Shown here piece by piece: positions 1 through 9,747 of a DNA stretch of 64,000 nucleotides. The notes beneath the pieces were generated by a model. It did not search any database and was not told where the DNA came from. It saw only the letters and a program-made list of their open reading frames with translations. Source of the DNA: CAWJFP01 sp963842155 (GTDB lineage: Bacteria > Pseudomonadota > Alphaproteobacteria > JACZXZ01); the NCBI GenBank assembly GCA_963842155.1, contig CAWJFP010000012.1, positions 222,649 through 286,648 of the forward strand, written 5' to 3'. Both the position numbers and the translations under genes were made by a program. Within the stretch, counting starts at the first letter, position 1, and the number at the start of each line of letters is the position of its first letter.

Positions 1-882
1 GTGTTCAGCGCCATCAAGCTGATGCAGCGGGAGATCGGCCCCACCCATATCAGCACCGATATCGGCTGCCATTCCTTCGCCATCTTCGAGCCCTTCAGCC
101 TCGGCAACTCGATCCTCGGCTACGGCATGAGCCTCGCCAGCGCGGCCGCGGTCGGGCCGAACCTCGCCCGCCGCCCCATCGCGATCATGGGCGACGGCGG
201 CTTCTGGCATAACGGGCTCATCACGGGGGTCGCCTCGACGCTGTTCAACAAAGGGGACGGCGTGCTGGTCATCATGCAGAACGGCTATACCTCGGCCACC
301 GGCCTGCAATACATGCCCTCGAGCCTGAGCAGCCGCAGCGGCACGGCGCCGGGCATGAACATCGAGAAGACGCTGCGCTCGATGGGCGTGAGCTGGCTCA
401 GGACGGTGCGTACCTACGGCGTCGCCAAGATGGTGAAGGCGCTCAAGGAGGCCATGCGCACGAGCGAGCCGGGCCTCAAGGTCATCATCGCCGACGGCGA
501 ATGCCAGCTCGCCCGCCAGCGCCGGGTCAGGGCCGCCGACGCGGCGAAGCTCGCCAAGGGCGAGCGCGTCGTGCGCGTCCGCTATGGCGTGGACGACGCG
601 ATTTGCACGGGCGATCATTCCTGCATCAGGCTCTCCGGCTGCCCCTCGCTCACGGTCAAGCCCAATCCCGATCCCTTGCGGAAGGACCCGGTCGCTACGG
701 TGAACGAGGGCTGCGTCGGCTGCGGGCTTTGCGGCGAGGTGGCGCATGCCGCCGTGCTCTGCCCCTCCTTCTACCGCGCGGAGCTGGTGCGCCATGCGGG
801 TCGCTGGGAGCGCGCGCTGGACCGGCTTCGCCGGCGCCTAATCCACTCTCTCGCGGGACCGGCGGCCGAACCGGCGCGGTGA
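1..882 (+). CDS. iorA: Indolepyruvate ferredoxin oxidoreductase alpha subunit, C-terminal part
   Basis: Cut by the window edge, so the first base is not a real start and only about 293 C-terminal residues are seen. They contain the thiamine-pyrophosphate-binding core of 2-oxoacid:ferredoxin oxidoreductases (GDGGFWHNG near residue 64, then VIMQNGYTSATG), followed by a cysteine-rich ferredoxin tail (CTGDHSC, GCVGCGLCG, about residues 200-260) that would hold iron-sulfur clusters. The family oxidatively decarboxylates aryl pyruvates such as indolepyruvate to aryl-acetyl-CoA, reducing ferredoxin. The beta-type gene follows after 2 bases, as expected for an iorAB operon. The product is cytoplasmic. 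The family assignment is firm; the true substrate is inferred. Confidence 0.9.
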   Translation: MFSAIKLMQREIGPTHISTDIGCHSFAIFEPFSLGNSILGYGMSLASAAAVGPNLARRPIAIMGDGGFWHNGLITGVASTLFNKGDGVLVIMQNGYTSATGLQYMPSSLSSRSGTAPGMNIEKTLRSMGVSWLRTVRTYGVAKMVKALKEAMRTSEPGLKVIIADGECQLARQRRVRAADAAKLAKGERVVRVRYGVDDAICTGDHSCIRLSGCPSLTVKPNPDPLRKDPVATVNEGCVGCGLCGEVAHAAVLCPSFYRAELVRHAGRWERALDRLRRRLIHSLAGPAAEPAR

Positions 883-884
883 GC

Positions 885-2417
885 ATGGACGGCGCGCGCC
901 CCCTCACGTTGCTCATCGCGGCGCTCGGCGGCGAAGGCGGCGGCGTCCTCGCCGATTGGATCGTCGCGGCGGCGACTGGCCAAGGCCTCCATGTGCAAAG
1001 CACCTCCATACCCGGCGTCGCGCAGCGCACCGGCGCCACGACCTATTATATCGAGATGCTGGCGCCGCAAGTGGACGCGGCGCGGCGCCGGCCGGTGCTG
1101 GCGCTCATGCCGGGGATCGGCGATGTCGACGTGCTGATGGCGAGCGAGCTGCTCGAAGCCGATCGCGCCGTCGCCAACGGGTTCGTCACGCAGGACCGCA
1201 CCCTCGTCATCGCCTCGACCCATCGCGTCTTCGCCATGACCGAGAAGACGGGGATGGGCGATTCGCGCGTCGAGCCGGAGCGGCTGATCAAGGCGCTCGA
1301 GAGCCATGCCCGCCGGTCCCTCCTGCTCGATATGGAGAAGATCGCGAAGGCGAGCGGCGCCATGCTCAATTCGGTCATGCTCGGGGTGCTTGCCGGGAGC
1401 GCGGCTTTGCCCATCCCCGCCGCCGCTTTCGAGGCGGCGATCCGCGGGGACGGAAAGGCGGTCGAGAGCAATATTCGCGGCTTCCAGGCAGGGCTCGCCG
1501 CCGCCGCGGACGGCCGCGAGGGCGCGAGCCCGGCGCGCGCTAAGGCCGAGGACCGCTCGGCGCCGAGCCTCGCCGCGCTGGAGCAAGACGCTGCCGCCAT
1601 GCCGGAAGCGGCGCGCGAGGTCATTCTCGAGGGCGTGCGACGGCTCGCGGATTATCAGGACCTCGCCTATGCGCGGCTTTATCTCGATCGGCTGGCGCCG
1701 ATCCGCGTCGCCGACGAGCGCGCCCGGGCGGGCGGCGCGCTTTTGCGCGAGACGGCGCGGCATCTGGCCCTGCGCATGTCGTTCGAAGACGTGATCCGCG
1801 TCGCCGCCGCGAAGACCGCGCCGGCGCGCTTTCGGCGCATTCGCGAAGAGCTCGGCGCCAAGCCCGACGAGCCGGTCGCCGTCATCGACTTCTTGAAGCC
1901 CGGCATCGAGGAAATCTGCTCGCTGCTGCCGCCTCGGCTCGCGCGGCCGATCCTCGGCTATTCGGCGCGGCGCGGCTGGCTCGACAAAGCCTATTGGGGC
2001 ATGGAGGTTAAGAGCAGCTCGGTGAGCGGCTATTTTCGCTTCTGGCTCCTCGCCAAGCTCAGGCGCTGGCGGCGGGCGAGCCATCGCTATCGCGAGGAGC
2101 AAGCCGCCATCGAAGCCTGGCTCAAGCTGGTCGCGGAGGCGGCGCCGCTCGCGCCGGAGCTTGCCCTCGAGATCGCGGAATGCGCTGGGCTCATCAAGGG
2201 CTATGGCGAGACCCACCGGCGCGGCAGCGCGAATTACCGCGAGATCGAGCGCCGCCTCATCCGCCCGGCTTTGCGCGGGCTTTACCGGCCCTCGGTGGCG
2301 ACCGACGCCATTGCCAGCGCGCGCGCGGCAGCGCTCGCCGACCCGGATGGACGGGCACTCGCGCGCTGCTTCGCCGAGATCGAGCGGCAAGAACCCTTGC
2401 GCGCGATGGCGGAGTAG
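885..2417 (+). CDS. Indolepyruvate oxidoreductase subunit beta family protein with long C-terminal domain
   Basis: A 510-residue protein starting at the ATG two bases after the iorA stop. The N-terminal ~200 residues are the gamma/beta domain of 2-oxoacid:ferredoxin oxidoreductases, with a glycine-rich loop GGEGGGVLADW near residue 15 and the motif GVAQRTGATTYYIEM. The remaining ~300 residues match the long C-terminal extension (DUF6537-like) found in fused beta-type subunits, which is absent from the short archaeal IorB. Tight coupling to iorA implies one complex for aromatic or branched 2-oxoacid oxidation. The longer upstream reading in the same frame lies inside iorA and is rejected as a start. 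Confidence 0.85.
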   Translation: MDGARPLTLLIAALGGEGGGVLADWIVAAATGQGLHVQSTSIPGVAQRTGATTYYIEMLAPQVDAARRRPVLALMPGIGDVDVLMASELLEADRAVANGFVTQDRTLVIASTHRVFAMTEKTGMGDSRVEPERLIKALESHARRSLLLDMEKIAKASGAMLNSVMLGVLAGSAALPIPAAAFEAAIRGDGKAVESNIRGFQAGLAAAADGREGASPARAKAEDRSAPSLAALEQDAAAMPEAAREVILEGVRRLADYQDLAYARLYLDRLAPIRVADERARAGGALLRETARHLALRMSFEDVIRVAAAKTAPARFRRIREELGAKPDEPVAVIDFLKPGIEEICSLLPPRLARPILGYSARRGWLDKAYWGMEVKSSSVSGYFRFWLLAKLRRWRRASHRYREEQAAIEAWLKLVAEAAPLAPELALEIAECAGLIKGYGETHRRGSANYREIERRLIRPALRGLYRPSVATDAIASARAAALADPDGRALARCFAEIERQEPLRAMAE

Positions 2418-2424
2418 GGCGCGC

Positions 2425-3741
2425 TCACTCCGCCGCGTGCGGGCTGGCCTCGATGGTCGCGGGCCCGGCTTGCGCGGCATGATGCGCCGCGCGCAAGGGC
2501 TTCAGGATGAAGAGGGCCGCCAGCGCCACGACGACGTTCATGATGGAGGATGCCACGAACACCGAATGCCAGCTCCCGGTATAGTCCTTGAGCAGGCCGG
2601 CGACCGGCACGAGCCAGGCCGAGGCGCCTTTGGCCGTATAGAGCAGGCCGGCGTTGGTAGTGGCATATTTCGGCCCGAAGCTGTCGGTGCAGGTCGAGGG
2701 AAAGAGGCTGAAGATCTCGCCCCAGGTGAAGAAGACGAGGCCGGCGCAGACAACGAAGGCGACGGGGCTGTGGCCGACGGTGCCGAGCAGCCAATAGCTG
2801 ACGGCGCCGAGGGCGAAGACGAAAGCCATCGTGTTCTCGCGCCCGAGATGGTCCGAGACCCAGCCGAAGAAGGGGCGGGCCAGCCCGTTCAGCACATTGT
2901 CGACGACGAGCGCTACGGTCAGCGTCGTCGCGGTGAAGAAGACGAGATCGAGCGGCACGTCGCCGATCTTGAAGTCCTTGGCGATGGGGGCGACTTGGGC
3001 CGTCGCCATGAGCCCGCTGGCCGAGACCAGCACGAACATCACATAGAGCACCCAGAAGATGGGCGAGCGCAGGATCTCGAGCGGCGCGAAATTGCGCCCG
3101 GATTGCTGCAGCTTGCTGCGCGTGGTCGGTGCGAGCTGGCCGGCCGCTGGCGCCGCCAGGAAGCGCGAAAGCACCAGCACGAGCGCGCCCTGGCCGAGGC
3201 CGAACCAAAGGAAGGCGGCCTCGTAGCCCGCGGACTCGATGACGAGGCGGATCGGCACCACGGTGAGCGCCGCGCCCGCGCCGAAGCCCGCCGCAGTGAG
3301 GCCCGCGGCGAGGCCGCGACGGTCGGGGAACCATTTGAGCGCATTGCCGACGCAGGTGCCGTAGACGGCGCCGGCGCCCACGCCCGCGATCATGGCGGCG
3401 ACATAGAGCATAAGCTCGCTGTTCGCCATGGAATCGAGCGTCCAGGCGATGGCGACGAGAACGCCGCCCACGGCCACCACCACGCGGGGCCCGAAGCGGT
3501 CGACGAACCAGCCCTCGATCGGCACCAGCCAAGTCTCCGTCGCGATGAAAATGCTGAAGGCCACCTGGATGGCCGCGTTGCCCCAGTGATGCTTGGCTTC
3601 GATCGGATTGACGAAGAGGGTCCAGCCATATTGCAGGTTGGCAATCATGACCATGCAAAGAATGCCCAGCGCCAGCTGACCCCAGCGGCGCTTGGGCGAC
3701 GCCATTGCGAGAGGCGCCGCCGGTTGCGACATGTCGCTCAT
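2425..3741 (-). CDS. MFS transporter, oxalate/formate antiporter (OxlT) family
   Basis: About 438 residues with twelve predicted hydrophobic segments. Family signatures are near the N-terminus (QYGWTLFVNPI) and in the loop DRFGPRVVV, and KWFPDRRGLAAGLTAAGFG is characteristic of OxlT-type carriers that exchange dicarboxylate for monocarboxylate across the inner membrane. I chose the second ATG (M6 of the longest frame) because AAGGGAAGGAA lies directly before it; the first ATG at 3756 has no such site. It converges on iorAB with a 7-base gap. The family is clear, but substrate cannot be decided from sequence; formate, oxalate or another carboxylate is possible. Confidence 0.8.
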   Translation of the reverse strand: MSDMSQPAAPLAMASPKRRWGQLALGILCMVMIANLQYGWTLFVNPIEAKHHWGNAAIQVAFSIFIATETWLVPIEGWFVDRFGPRVVVAVGGVLVAIAWTLDSMANSELMLYVAAMIAGVGAGAVYGTCVGNALKWFPDRRGLAAGLTAAGFGAGAALTVVPIRLVIESAGYEAAFLWFGLGQGALVLVLSRFLAAPAAGQLAPTTRSKLQQSGRNFAPLEILRSPIFWVLYVMFVLVSASGLMATAQVAPIAKDFKIGDVPLDLVFFTATTLTVALVVDNVLNGLARPFFGWVSDHLGRENTMAFVFALGAVSYWLLGTVGHSPVAFVVCAGLVFFTWGEIFSLFPSTCTDSFGPKYATTNAGLLYTAKGASAWLVPVAGLLKDYTGSWHSVFVASSIMNVVVALAALFILKPLRAAHHAAQAGPATIEASPHAAE

Positions 3742-3884
3742 TTCCTTCCCTTTCATTATTGGCCCGTTCTCGATTTCGGGCTCTTGCGGCTTGGCATGTT
3801 ACCCTTTTCTTACAATTCTAATCCAGACGGGGGTGCTGCCCAGAGAGAGGAAGACCGGATTTCGGGCTATTCGCGCTTCGCGCC

Positions 3885-4655
3885 CTATGGCTTGAGGCGG
3901 CACCAGACGGGCGTATGGTCCGAGGGGCGGTCCCAGCCGCGCGGGGCGCGATCGATCTCGCTCTCCTCCAGCCGGTCGGCGGCCTGGGGCGACAGCAGCA
4001 GATGGTCGATGCGCAGTCCCTCGTCGCGCTGCCAGCGCCCTGCCTGATAGTCCCAATAGCTATAGCGGTGCGGCTCGGGATGGAGCGCGTGGAAGGCGTC
4101 GGTCAGCCCGAGATAGATCAGCGCGCGATGCTCGGCGCGGGTCTCGCGGCGGCACAGCGCGTCGTTCCGCCAGCCCACCGGGTCGTAGACGTCGGCATCG
4201 CTCGGCGCGACGTTGTAGTCGCCGCCGAGGACGAAGGGCTGGTCGAGCTTGAGCAGCTCCGCCACATGACGGCGCAGCCGCGACATCCAGCGCAGCTTGT
4301 AGGGAAATTTCTCGCTCTCGACCGGATTGCCGTTCGGCAGATAGATCGAGGCTACTCTCACCTCATCGACGACGGCCTCGATATAGCGCGCCTGCGCGTC
4401 GGTCTCGTCGCCCGGAAGGGCGCGCGCCTCGACCTCGATCGGGCGCTTCGCCAGGATGGCGACGCCGTTATAGCTGCGTTGGCCGACTACCGCGCTGTTA
4501 TAGCCGAGGTCGCCGATCTCGAGCTGCGGAAACTCTTCCTCCTGCAGCTTGAGCTCCTGCAGCAGCAGGATGTCGGGCTGCGCCTCCTTGAGCCAGCGCA
4601 AAAGATGCGCTAGACGCGCCTTGACCGAGTTCACGTTCCAGGTGGCGACAAGCAT
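3885..4655 (-). CDS. xthA: Exodeoxyribonuclease III
   Basis: A 256-residue apurinic/apyrimidinic endonuclease and 3'-5' exonuclease of base-excision repair. The canonical opening LVATWNVNSVKARL follows the chosen ATG. The metal-binding Glu is in LLLQELK, the YNGVAIL strand follows, GGDYNVAPSD carries the catalytic Asp/Asn pair, and the terminal SDHTPV holds the Asp-His dyad. The longest open frame reaches 4703, but its extra 16 residues precede the conserved start and would overlap the next gene, so I reject them. It lies 20 bases downstream of the DUF2306-like gene on the same strand. Confidence 0.93.
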   Translation of the reverse strand: MLVATWNVNSVKARLAHLLRWLKEAQPDILLLQELKLQEEEFPQLEIGDLGYNSAVVGQRSYNGVAILAKRPIEVEARALPGDETDAQARYIEAVVDEVRVASIYLPNGNPVESEKFPYKLRWMSRLRRHVAELLKLDQPFVLGGDYNVAPSDADVYDPVGWRNDALCRRETRAEHRALIYLGLTDAFHALHPEPHRYSYWDYQAGRWQRDEGLRIDHLLLSPQAADRLEESEIDRAPRGWDRPSDHTPVWCRLKP

Positions 4656-4675
4656 TCGCAGAGGAACTCCAGTCG

Positions 4676-5321
4676 CTAAGGCCGCGCGAGGCGGCGCGTC
4701 CAATAGATGATGAAGGGAACGAAAACCAAAGTCGGGCCGAGCCAGCGCACCAGCTCGGGGAGGAAGCTGCCGTTCACCACGACGAAGGCCGTCGTCGCCG
4801 CGATCATGCCGCCGACCATGCGCCCGACATGACGGGCGAGCCGGCCGGCGCCTTCGGACCGAGCCTTATGGATGGCGGCGAGTATCCTGGATGGCGAGCG
4901 CGCCGCCGATGAGACCGAACACGATCAGCACGGGCGCGAGGCCGATCGGAGCCGACATTCGATATTGCGCCAGCAACATGCTGGCGCCGCGTCCGATCAT
5001 GCCGAGCGCCGCGGCGATCATGAGAACAGCCGCCAGCCAATCCGGCCAGCGACGGGTCCAGGCCCTGAGCTCCGCCGCCCGCTTGCCGGCAAAGACGAGA
5101 TAGAGGCTGAACAGCGCGATCGTGAAGAGGAAGGCGTTGGGCCGCAGCGACGCGATCACTAGCGCCGTCAGCGCGACCGTCACCATCGCCCAGAAGAAGA
5201 CGCGGCCGGCGGAGCGGTGCAGCGGCCCGCCTTTCTCGGTCGCCAGCGCCGTGCTGCCGGCGAGCAGGGCAAGAAGACCCGCCGCTATATGGACGACCAG
5301 AAAGGGAATATAGGGCGCCAT
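4676..5321 (-). CDS. DUF2306-like membrane protein (single-base frameshift)
   Basis: The first 140 residues form a multi-pass membrane protein beginning MAPYIPFLVVHIAAGLLALL with the loop KGGPLHRSAGRVF. The frame stops early at 4866, but removing one base near 4881-4885 continues it as AIHKARSEGAGRLARHVGRM, then IAATTAFVVVNGSFL and FIIYWTRR, ending at the stop at 4676. The restored protein is about 214 residues with six or seven hydrophobic segments and resembles DUF2306-type integral membrane proteins of unknown function. The frameshift looks like a sequence error because the downstream frame keeps membrane-protein character. Its function is unknown. Confidence 0.7.
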
Positions 5322-5396
5322 GGCGCTATCATAGCGCGGCGCGGCGCGCCGTCGCGAAGGATCGTTCGATCAATGGAGCACTGAAGTCGAGCCTGG

Positions 5397-5753
5397 CTAG
5401 ACGGAAAAGGAGCTGCCGCAGCCGCAGGAGGTGGTGGCGTTGGGGTTGGCGATCTTGAAATAGGAGCCGAGCAGGTCCTCGACATAATCGATCTCGCCGC
5501 CCTTGAGCAGCTCGAGCGAGATCTCGTCGATCACCACGCGAGCGCCGTCGCGCTCGAAAAACCGATCGTCCGCGTTGCGCGCGTCGTCCAAATTGAAGCC
5601 GTACTGGAAGCCAGCGCAGCCGCCGCCGGATACGGAGACCCGCAGGCTCATCGCCGCCTGGCCCTCCGCGGCGAGAAGCTCGACGATACGCCGCGCCGCG
5701 CTTTCGCTGATGGTGACGGAAGGCGCCTCGACGATGGTCAAGGCGTCCGGCAC
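5397..5753 (-). CDS. erpA: Iron-sulfur cluster insertion protein ErpA
   Basis: HesB/IscA-family A-type carrier that delivers Fe-S clusters to apoproteins in the cytoplasm. The three ligand cysteines are present: one in SGGGCAGFQYGF and two in the C-terminal SCGCGSSF. I favour the GTG start, giving 118 residues in the usual ErpA range, because AAGGA lies 4 bases before it and the best upstream promoter would start transcription about 30 bases earlier. An ATG at 5783 would add ten residues but has no ribosome-binding site. The gene is divergent from dgt, as in many Alphaproteobacteria. Confidence 0.9.
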   Translation of the reverse strand: MPDALTIVEAPSVTISESAARRIVELLAAEGQAAMSLRVSVSGGGCAGFQYGFNLDDARNADDRFFERDGARVVIDEISLELLKGGEIDYVEDLLGSYFKIANPNATTSCGCGSSFSV

Positions 5754-5789
5754 GGGTTCCTTGGTTTCGGCTCTTATATCCATATGCTC

Positions 5790-5819
5790 GTTATGTAATG
5801 TCCAATGGCGGTTTGTCAA
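5790..5819 (-). promoter_or_regulatory. Candidate sigma-70 promoter of erpA
   Basis: On the minus strand a perfect -35 hexamer TTGACA (5814-5819) is followed after 18 bases by CATAAC (5790-5795), which matches the -10 consensus at four of six positions. Predicted transcription start is near 5783, giving a leader of about 30 bases to the GTG start of erpA. No Fur or IscR site was recognised. Confidence 0.35.
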
Positions 5820-5916
5820 ATTTTTCGCGCCGTCGCCTCGCCCATCGCGGCGGCTCACGGGCCGTCGGGGGCCGCTCGCATTGCCTGTGCGGGTGGTCGC
5901 CATTATGGTGGCCGCC

Positions 5917-7093
5917 ATGACCGGCTCGGCTCCCGCCCCCTATGCTTCGGACCCGGCGAAAAGCCGCGGCCGGCTTTTCGCCGAGCCCGAAAGCCCGAAC
6001 TCGTACGGCCTTTCAGCGCGACCGCGACCGCGTGGTCCATTCGACAGCCTTTCGCCGGCTCGAATATAAGACCCAGGTCTTCGTCTTCCATGAAGGCGAC
6101 CATTATCGCACCCGCCTCACCCACAGCCTCGAGGTGGCGCAGATCGCGCGCTCCATCGCCCGCGCGTTGCGTCTCAACGAAGATCTGGCGGAGGCTCTGG
6201 CGCTCGCCCATGATCTCGGCCATCCGCCCTTCGGCCATGCCGGGGAGGAGGCGCTCGCCCAAGCGATGGCGGCCTTCGGCGGCTTCGACCATAACGCCCA
6301 GACCTTGCGGATCGTGACCAAGCTCGAGCAGCGCTATGCCGAGTTCGACGGACTCAACTTGACCTGGGAGACGCTCGAGGGCATCGCCAAGCATAACGGT
6401 CCGCTCACCGGCGGCGACGGCGCCAACAGCCTGCCCGAGGCCATCGCCGACTATGGGACGAAGCATGATCTCGAGCTGGATAGCTGGCCGAGCGCCGAAG
6501 CGCAGGTCGCGGCGCTCGCCGACGACATCGCCTACAACAATCACGATATCGACGACGGGCTCCGGGCCGGCCTCTTCGAGGTGCAGGATCTTTTGGCGCT
6601 CCCCCTCGTCGGGCCGACTTTCGCTGAGCTCGAGCGGCGCTATCCGGGCCTCGAGCGCCAGCGCCTCGTCAACGAGGCGATCCGGCGGCTGATCGACCAT
6701 ATGGTCAACGATCTTCTGGCCGAAAGCCGCCGCCGTCTCGCGGCGGCCAAGCCGTCCGACGTCGAGGCGCTGCGCCGGCTGGGGCGGCCGGTCGTCGCCT
6801 TCTCCGCCGAGATGCGCGAGAACGACCGCGCGGTGCGCGCCTTCCTCAAGGAGCATATGTATCGCCATTTTCGGGTCAACCGCATGACCAGCAAGGCGCG
6901 GCGGCTCGTCGCCGAGCTCTCGCGCCTGCTGCTGGAGGAGCCCGAATGCCTGCCCACGGAATGGCGCCGCTTGGCCGGGCCGGCCGGCTCGCCCGTCACG
7001 GCGCGGCTCGTCACCGACTATGTCGCCGGCATGACCGATCGCTTCGCCCTAGACGAACATAGCCGCCTCTTCGACTATCATGCGCGCAGCTAG
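5917..7093 (+). CDS. dgt: dGTP triphosphohydrolase-like protein (single-base frameshift)
   Basis: HD-superfamily deoxynucleoside triphosphate triphosphohydrolase of the alphaproteobacterial type. Metal-binding residues lie in RTRLTHSLEVAQ and the HD motif AHDLGHPPFGHAGE, followed by GFDHNAQTLRI. The real N-terminus starts at the ATG at 5917 (MTGSAPAPYASDPAKSRGR) and runs out of frame at 5998-5999, where one extra A lies in CCGAAC. Deleting it yields ESPTRTAFQRDRDR, the family consensus, and joins the main frame to the stop at 7093 (about 391 residues). Neighbours erpA upstream and argS downstream match the usual order. The frameshift is probably a sequence error. Confidence 0.88.
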
Positions 7094-7134
7094 CGGCGCG
7101 CTCCAATTTCTCCATTCCGAACCGGCCCTACCGC

Positions 7135-8932
7135 ATGAATCTGTTCAAGCAATTTCGCGACATCGTGATTACCGAGCTCGACGCGCTTGCCGCGGAAGGC
7201 CGCCTGCCGCACGGGCTTAACTCGGCGCGCGTGTCGGTCGATCCGCCGCGCGAGGCGGGCCACGGCGATCTCACAACCAACGCGGCGATGGTGCTGGCGC
7301 GCGACGCGAAAATCGAGTCCGCGCGCTATCGCCGAATTGCTGGTCGAAAAGCTGACGAATGATGTGCCACGCATTCGGTCGATGGAAATCGCCGGACCGG
7401 GCTTCATCAATCTGACGCTGAACGACGAAGTTTGGCATGAGGCGCTGGCCGGGCTCTTGCGCGCCGGGCTCGATTACGGCCGCTCCGAGCTTGGAAAAGG
7501 CGTCGCGGTCAACGTCGAATATGTCTCCGCCAACCCGACGGGGCCGCTCCATCTCGCCCATGCCCGGGGCGCCGTCTTCGGCGACGCCCTCGCGGCGCTG
7601 CTCGAATTCACCGGCCATCGGGTGGTGCGCGAATATTACGTCAACGATGCGGGGCAGCAGGTGGAGAACCTGGCCTATTCGGTGTTCGCGCGGTATTACG
7701 AGGCGGTGCACGGCACCAAGGCGGACGAGGAATGGTTCCGGGCGCGCTTCGGCCGGCCTTGGGAATATCGCGGCGACTATCTCAAGCCGATCGGCGAGGC
7801 GCTGGCCGAGCTTCATGGCGACCGTTTCGTCCGCGCCGCGGACGAGGCCTGGTTGCCGATCTTTCGCGCATTCGCCGTGGAGCGCATCATGGCGCAGATC
7901 CGCGAGGATTTGGCCGCGCTCGGCATAGACCGCCAAACCTTCACCTCCGAGCGCGCGCTCATCGAGGCCGGAAAGGTGGATGAGGCGGTGGCCGACCTCG
8001 ACCGCCGGGGGCTGATCTATACCGGCGTGCTCGAGCCGCCCAAGGGCAAGGCGCCGGAGGATTGGGAACCGCGGCCGCAGATGCTCTTTCGTGCCACGAC
8101 CTACGGCGACGAGACGGATCGGCCGCTCAGGAAGTCGGACGGAACCTGGACCTATTTTGCCTCCGACATCGCTTATCACTGGGACAAATATCGCCGGCTC
8201 GCCGCACTGGGCCCCGCTGCGACCGGCATGATCGACGTATGGGGCGCCGACCATGGCGGCTACGTCAAGCGCATGCAGGCGGCTGTGGCGGCGGTGACGG
8301 AAGGCAAGGGCCTGCTCGACGTCAAGGTCTGCCAGCTCGTGCGGCTCTTGCGCGAGGGCCAGCCGGTCAAGATGTCGAAAAGAGCCGGCACCTTCGTCAC
8401 CTTGCGCGAGGTGGTGGAGGAGGTGGGCGCCGGCGTCGTCCGCTTCATCATGCTGACGCGCAAGAACGACGCGCCGCTCGATTTCGACCTCGCCAAGGCG
8501 GTCGAGCAGTCGCGCGACAATCCGGTCTTCTACGTGCAGTACGCCCATGCCCGCACCCATTCCGTGATGCGCATCGCGCACGAGGCCAACCCTTCGCTCG
8601 CTCTCGCCCCCGGCCGTCTGGCGCATGGCCGCCTCGATCGCTTGACCGATCCCGCCGAGCTTGGTTTGATCAGGCTGCTTGCGGCTTGGCCGCGCCAGGT
8701 TGAGGCTGCGGCGGAGGCGCATGAGCCGCATCGGCTGGTCTTCTACCTCTACGATCTTGCCGCCGCCTTCCATGGGCTGTGGACGAAGGGCAAGGAGGAG
8801 GCGCGGCTTCGCTTTATCGTCGAGGGCGACGCCGCCTTGACCGAAGCTCGCCTGGCGCTGGTGCGCGGCGTGCAGCTGGTCATCGCCGCGGGACTTGCGA
8901 TCTTCGGCGTCGAGGCTGTCGAGGAGATGTAG
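7135..8932 (+). CDS. argS: Arginine--tRNA ligase (single-base frameshift)
   Basis: Class I aminoacyl-tRNA synthetase charging tRNA-Arg. The N-terminal additional domain starts MNLFKQFRDIVITELDALA and reads to DLTTNAAMVLARDAK; there an AAAA run at 7309-7312 has one base too many, and the next frame continues PRAIAELLVEKLTNDVPRI. Downstream are the HIGH-type motif PTGPLHLAHARGA, the DALR-type anticodon domain near the C-terminus and the KMSKS-type VKMSKRAGTFV. Restored length is about 598 residues, normal for ArgRS. Because argS is essential and no second copy is visible, a base-calling error is far likelier than a broken gene. Confidence 0.92.
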
Positions 8933-8934
8933 CG

Positions 8935-9738
8935 ATGGCGGATGATATCGGCACGGGCGGGCTGCGCGACCCTTTGCGCGACGTTTATCGGCGGAACGGC
9001 GGCAGGGCCCGCAGGCGGCGGCGCTGGCCGATTATCGTCATCCTGCTCTGCGTCATCGGCGGCGTCGGTTATTATTTTCTGCGGCCTCACGCCGAAACCG
9101 GGACCCGCGCCGCTCATCAAGGCGCAGCTCCAGCCCTACAAGGTCAAGCCGCAGGACCCGGGCGGCGCCGAGCCGCCGGCCGAGGACAAGCAGGTCTAGA
9201 CCAGGCTCAGTCGCAGGTCGGTACGCCCAATCCCGGCGTCGAGAAGCTGGCGCCGCCGGCAGAGACGCCCTTGCCTCATCCGACAGCGGACCAGGCCGGG
9301 GCTACCGGCACAGCGCCCGGTACGGCCGCGGCGACGCCGGCGGGGCAACCTTCCACCACCTCATCGGGCGCTACGGCAAGCCAGTCCGCGCCCGCTTCTC
9401 CACCGCCGCCCGGCGCCCAGCCGCAACGCCAGGCGAACCTGGCGCCAAGCGCCCCCCCCGCGACGACGCCCGGCGCCAGCGCGGGCGAGGAATGGCGCGT
9501 GCAGCTCGGCGCGCTGCGAGCCTCGAGCGAGGCCGAGCATGAATGGCAGCGGCTGCAGAAGCGCCATGGCGATCTGCTCGGCCAGCTCAGCGTGAACATC
9601 CAGCGCGTCGATCTCGGGCAAGGCAAGGGCATTTTCTACCGGATTCAGGCCGGCCCGCTCGCCGGCCGGGACGCCGCGGCGGCGCTCTGCGGCAAGCTCA
9701 AGTCGGCCGGCGTGGTCTGCATCGCCGTCAAGCCCTAG
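8935..9738 (+). CDS. SPOR-domain cell-envelope protein (two compensating frameshifts)
   Basis: A single-pass membrane protein: a basic N-terminus (RRNGGRARRRRRWP), a membrane span near residues 31-46, a Pro/Ala-rich periplasmic linker, and a C-terminal SPOR peptidoglycan-binding domain (EEWRVQLGALRASSEA to GVVCIAVKP). The continuous frame hides two errors. One extra A at 9095-9097 and one missing base near 9197 shift about 33 codons; reading the alternate frame there gives APLIKAQLQPYKVKPQDPGG and DKQV, the conserved pre-linker of this family. It starts 2 bases after argS and precedes nagZ, the usual cell-division/peptidoglycan context. Confidence 0.8.
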   Translation: MADDIGTGGLRDPLRDVYRRNGGRARRRRRWPIIVILLCVIGGVGYYFLRPHAETGTRAAHQGAAPALQGQAAGPGRRRAAGRGQAGLDQAQSQVGTPNPGVEKLAPPAETPLPHPTADQAGATGTAPGTAAATPAGQPSTTSSGATASQSAPASPPPPGAQPQRQANLAPSAPPATTPGASAGEEWRVQLGALRASSEAEHEWQRLQKRHGDLLGQLSVNIQRVDLGQGKGIFYRIQAGPLAGRDAAAALCGKLKSAGVVCIAVKP

Positions 9739-9747
9739 CACGGCGTC

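Noticed and set aside
771..2480. Long minus-strand frame across the iorB-type gene
   Set aside because: Arg/Ala-rich shadow with no domain; the plus-strand gene is well conserved.
9096..9198. Programmed frameshifting in the SPOR gene
   Set aside because: Two opposite single-base shifts without a slippery site or pseudoknot; sequence error explains both better.
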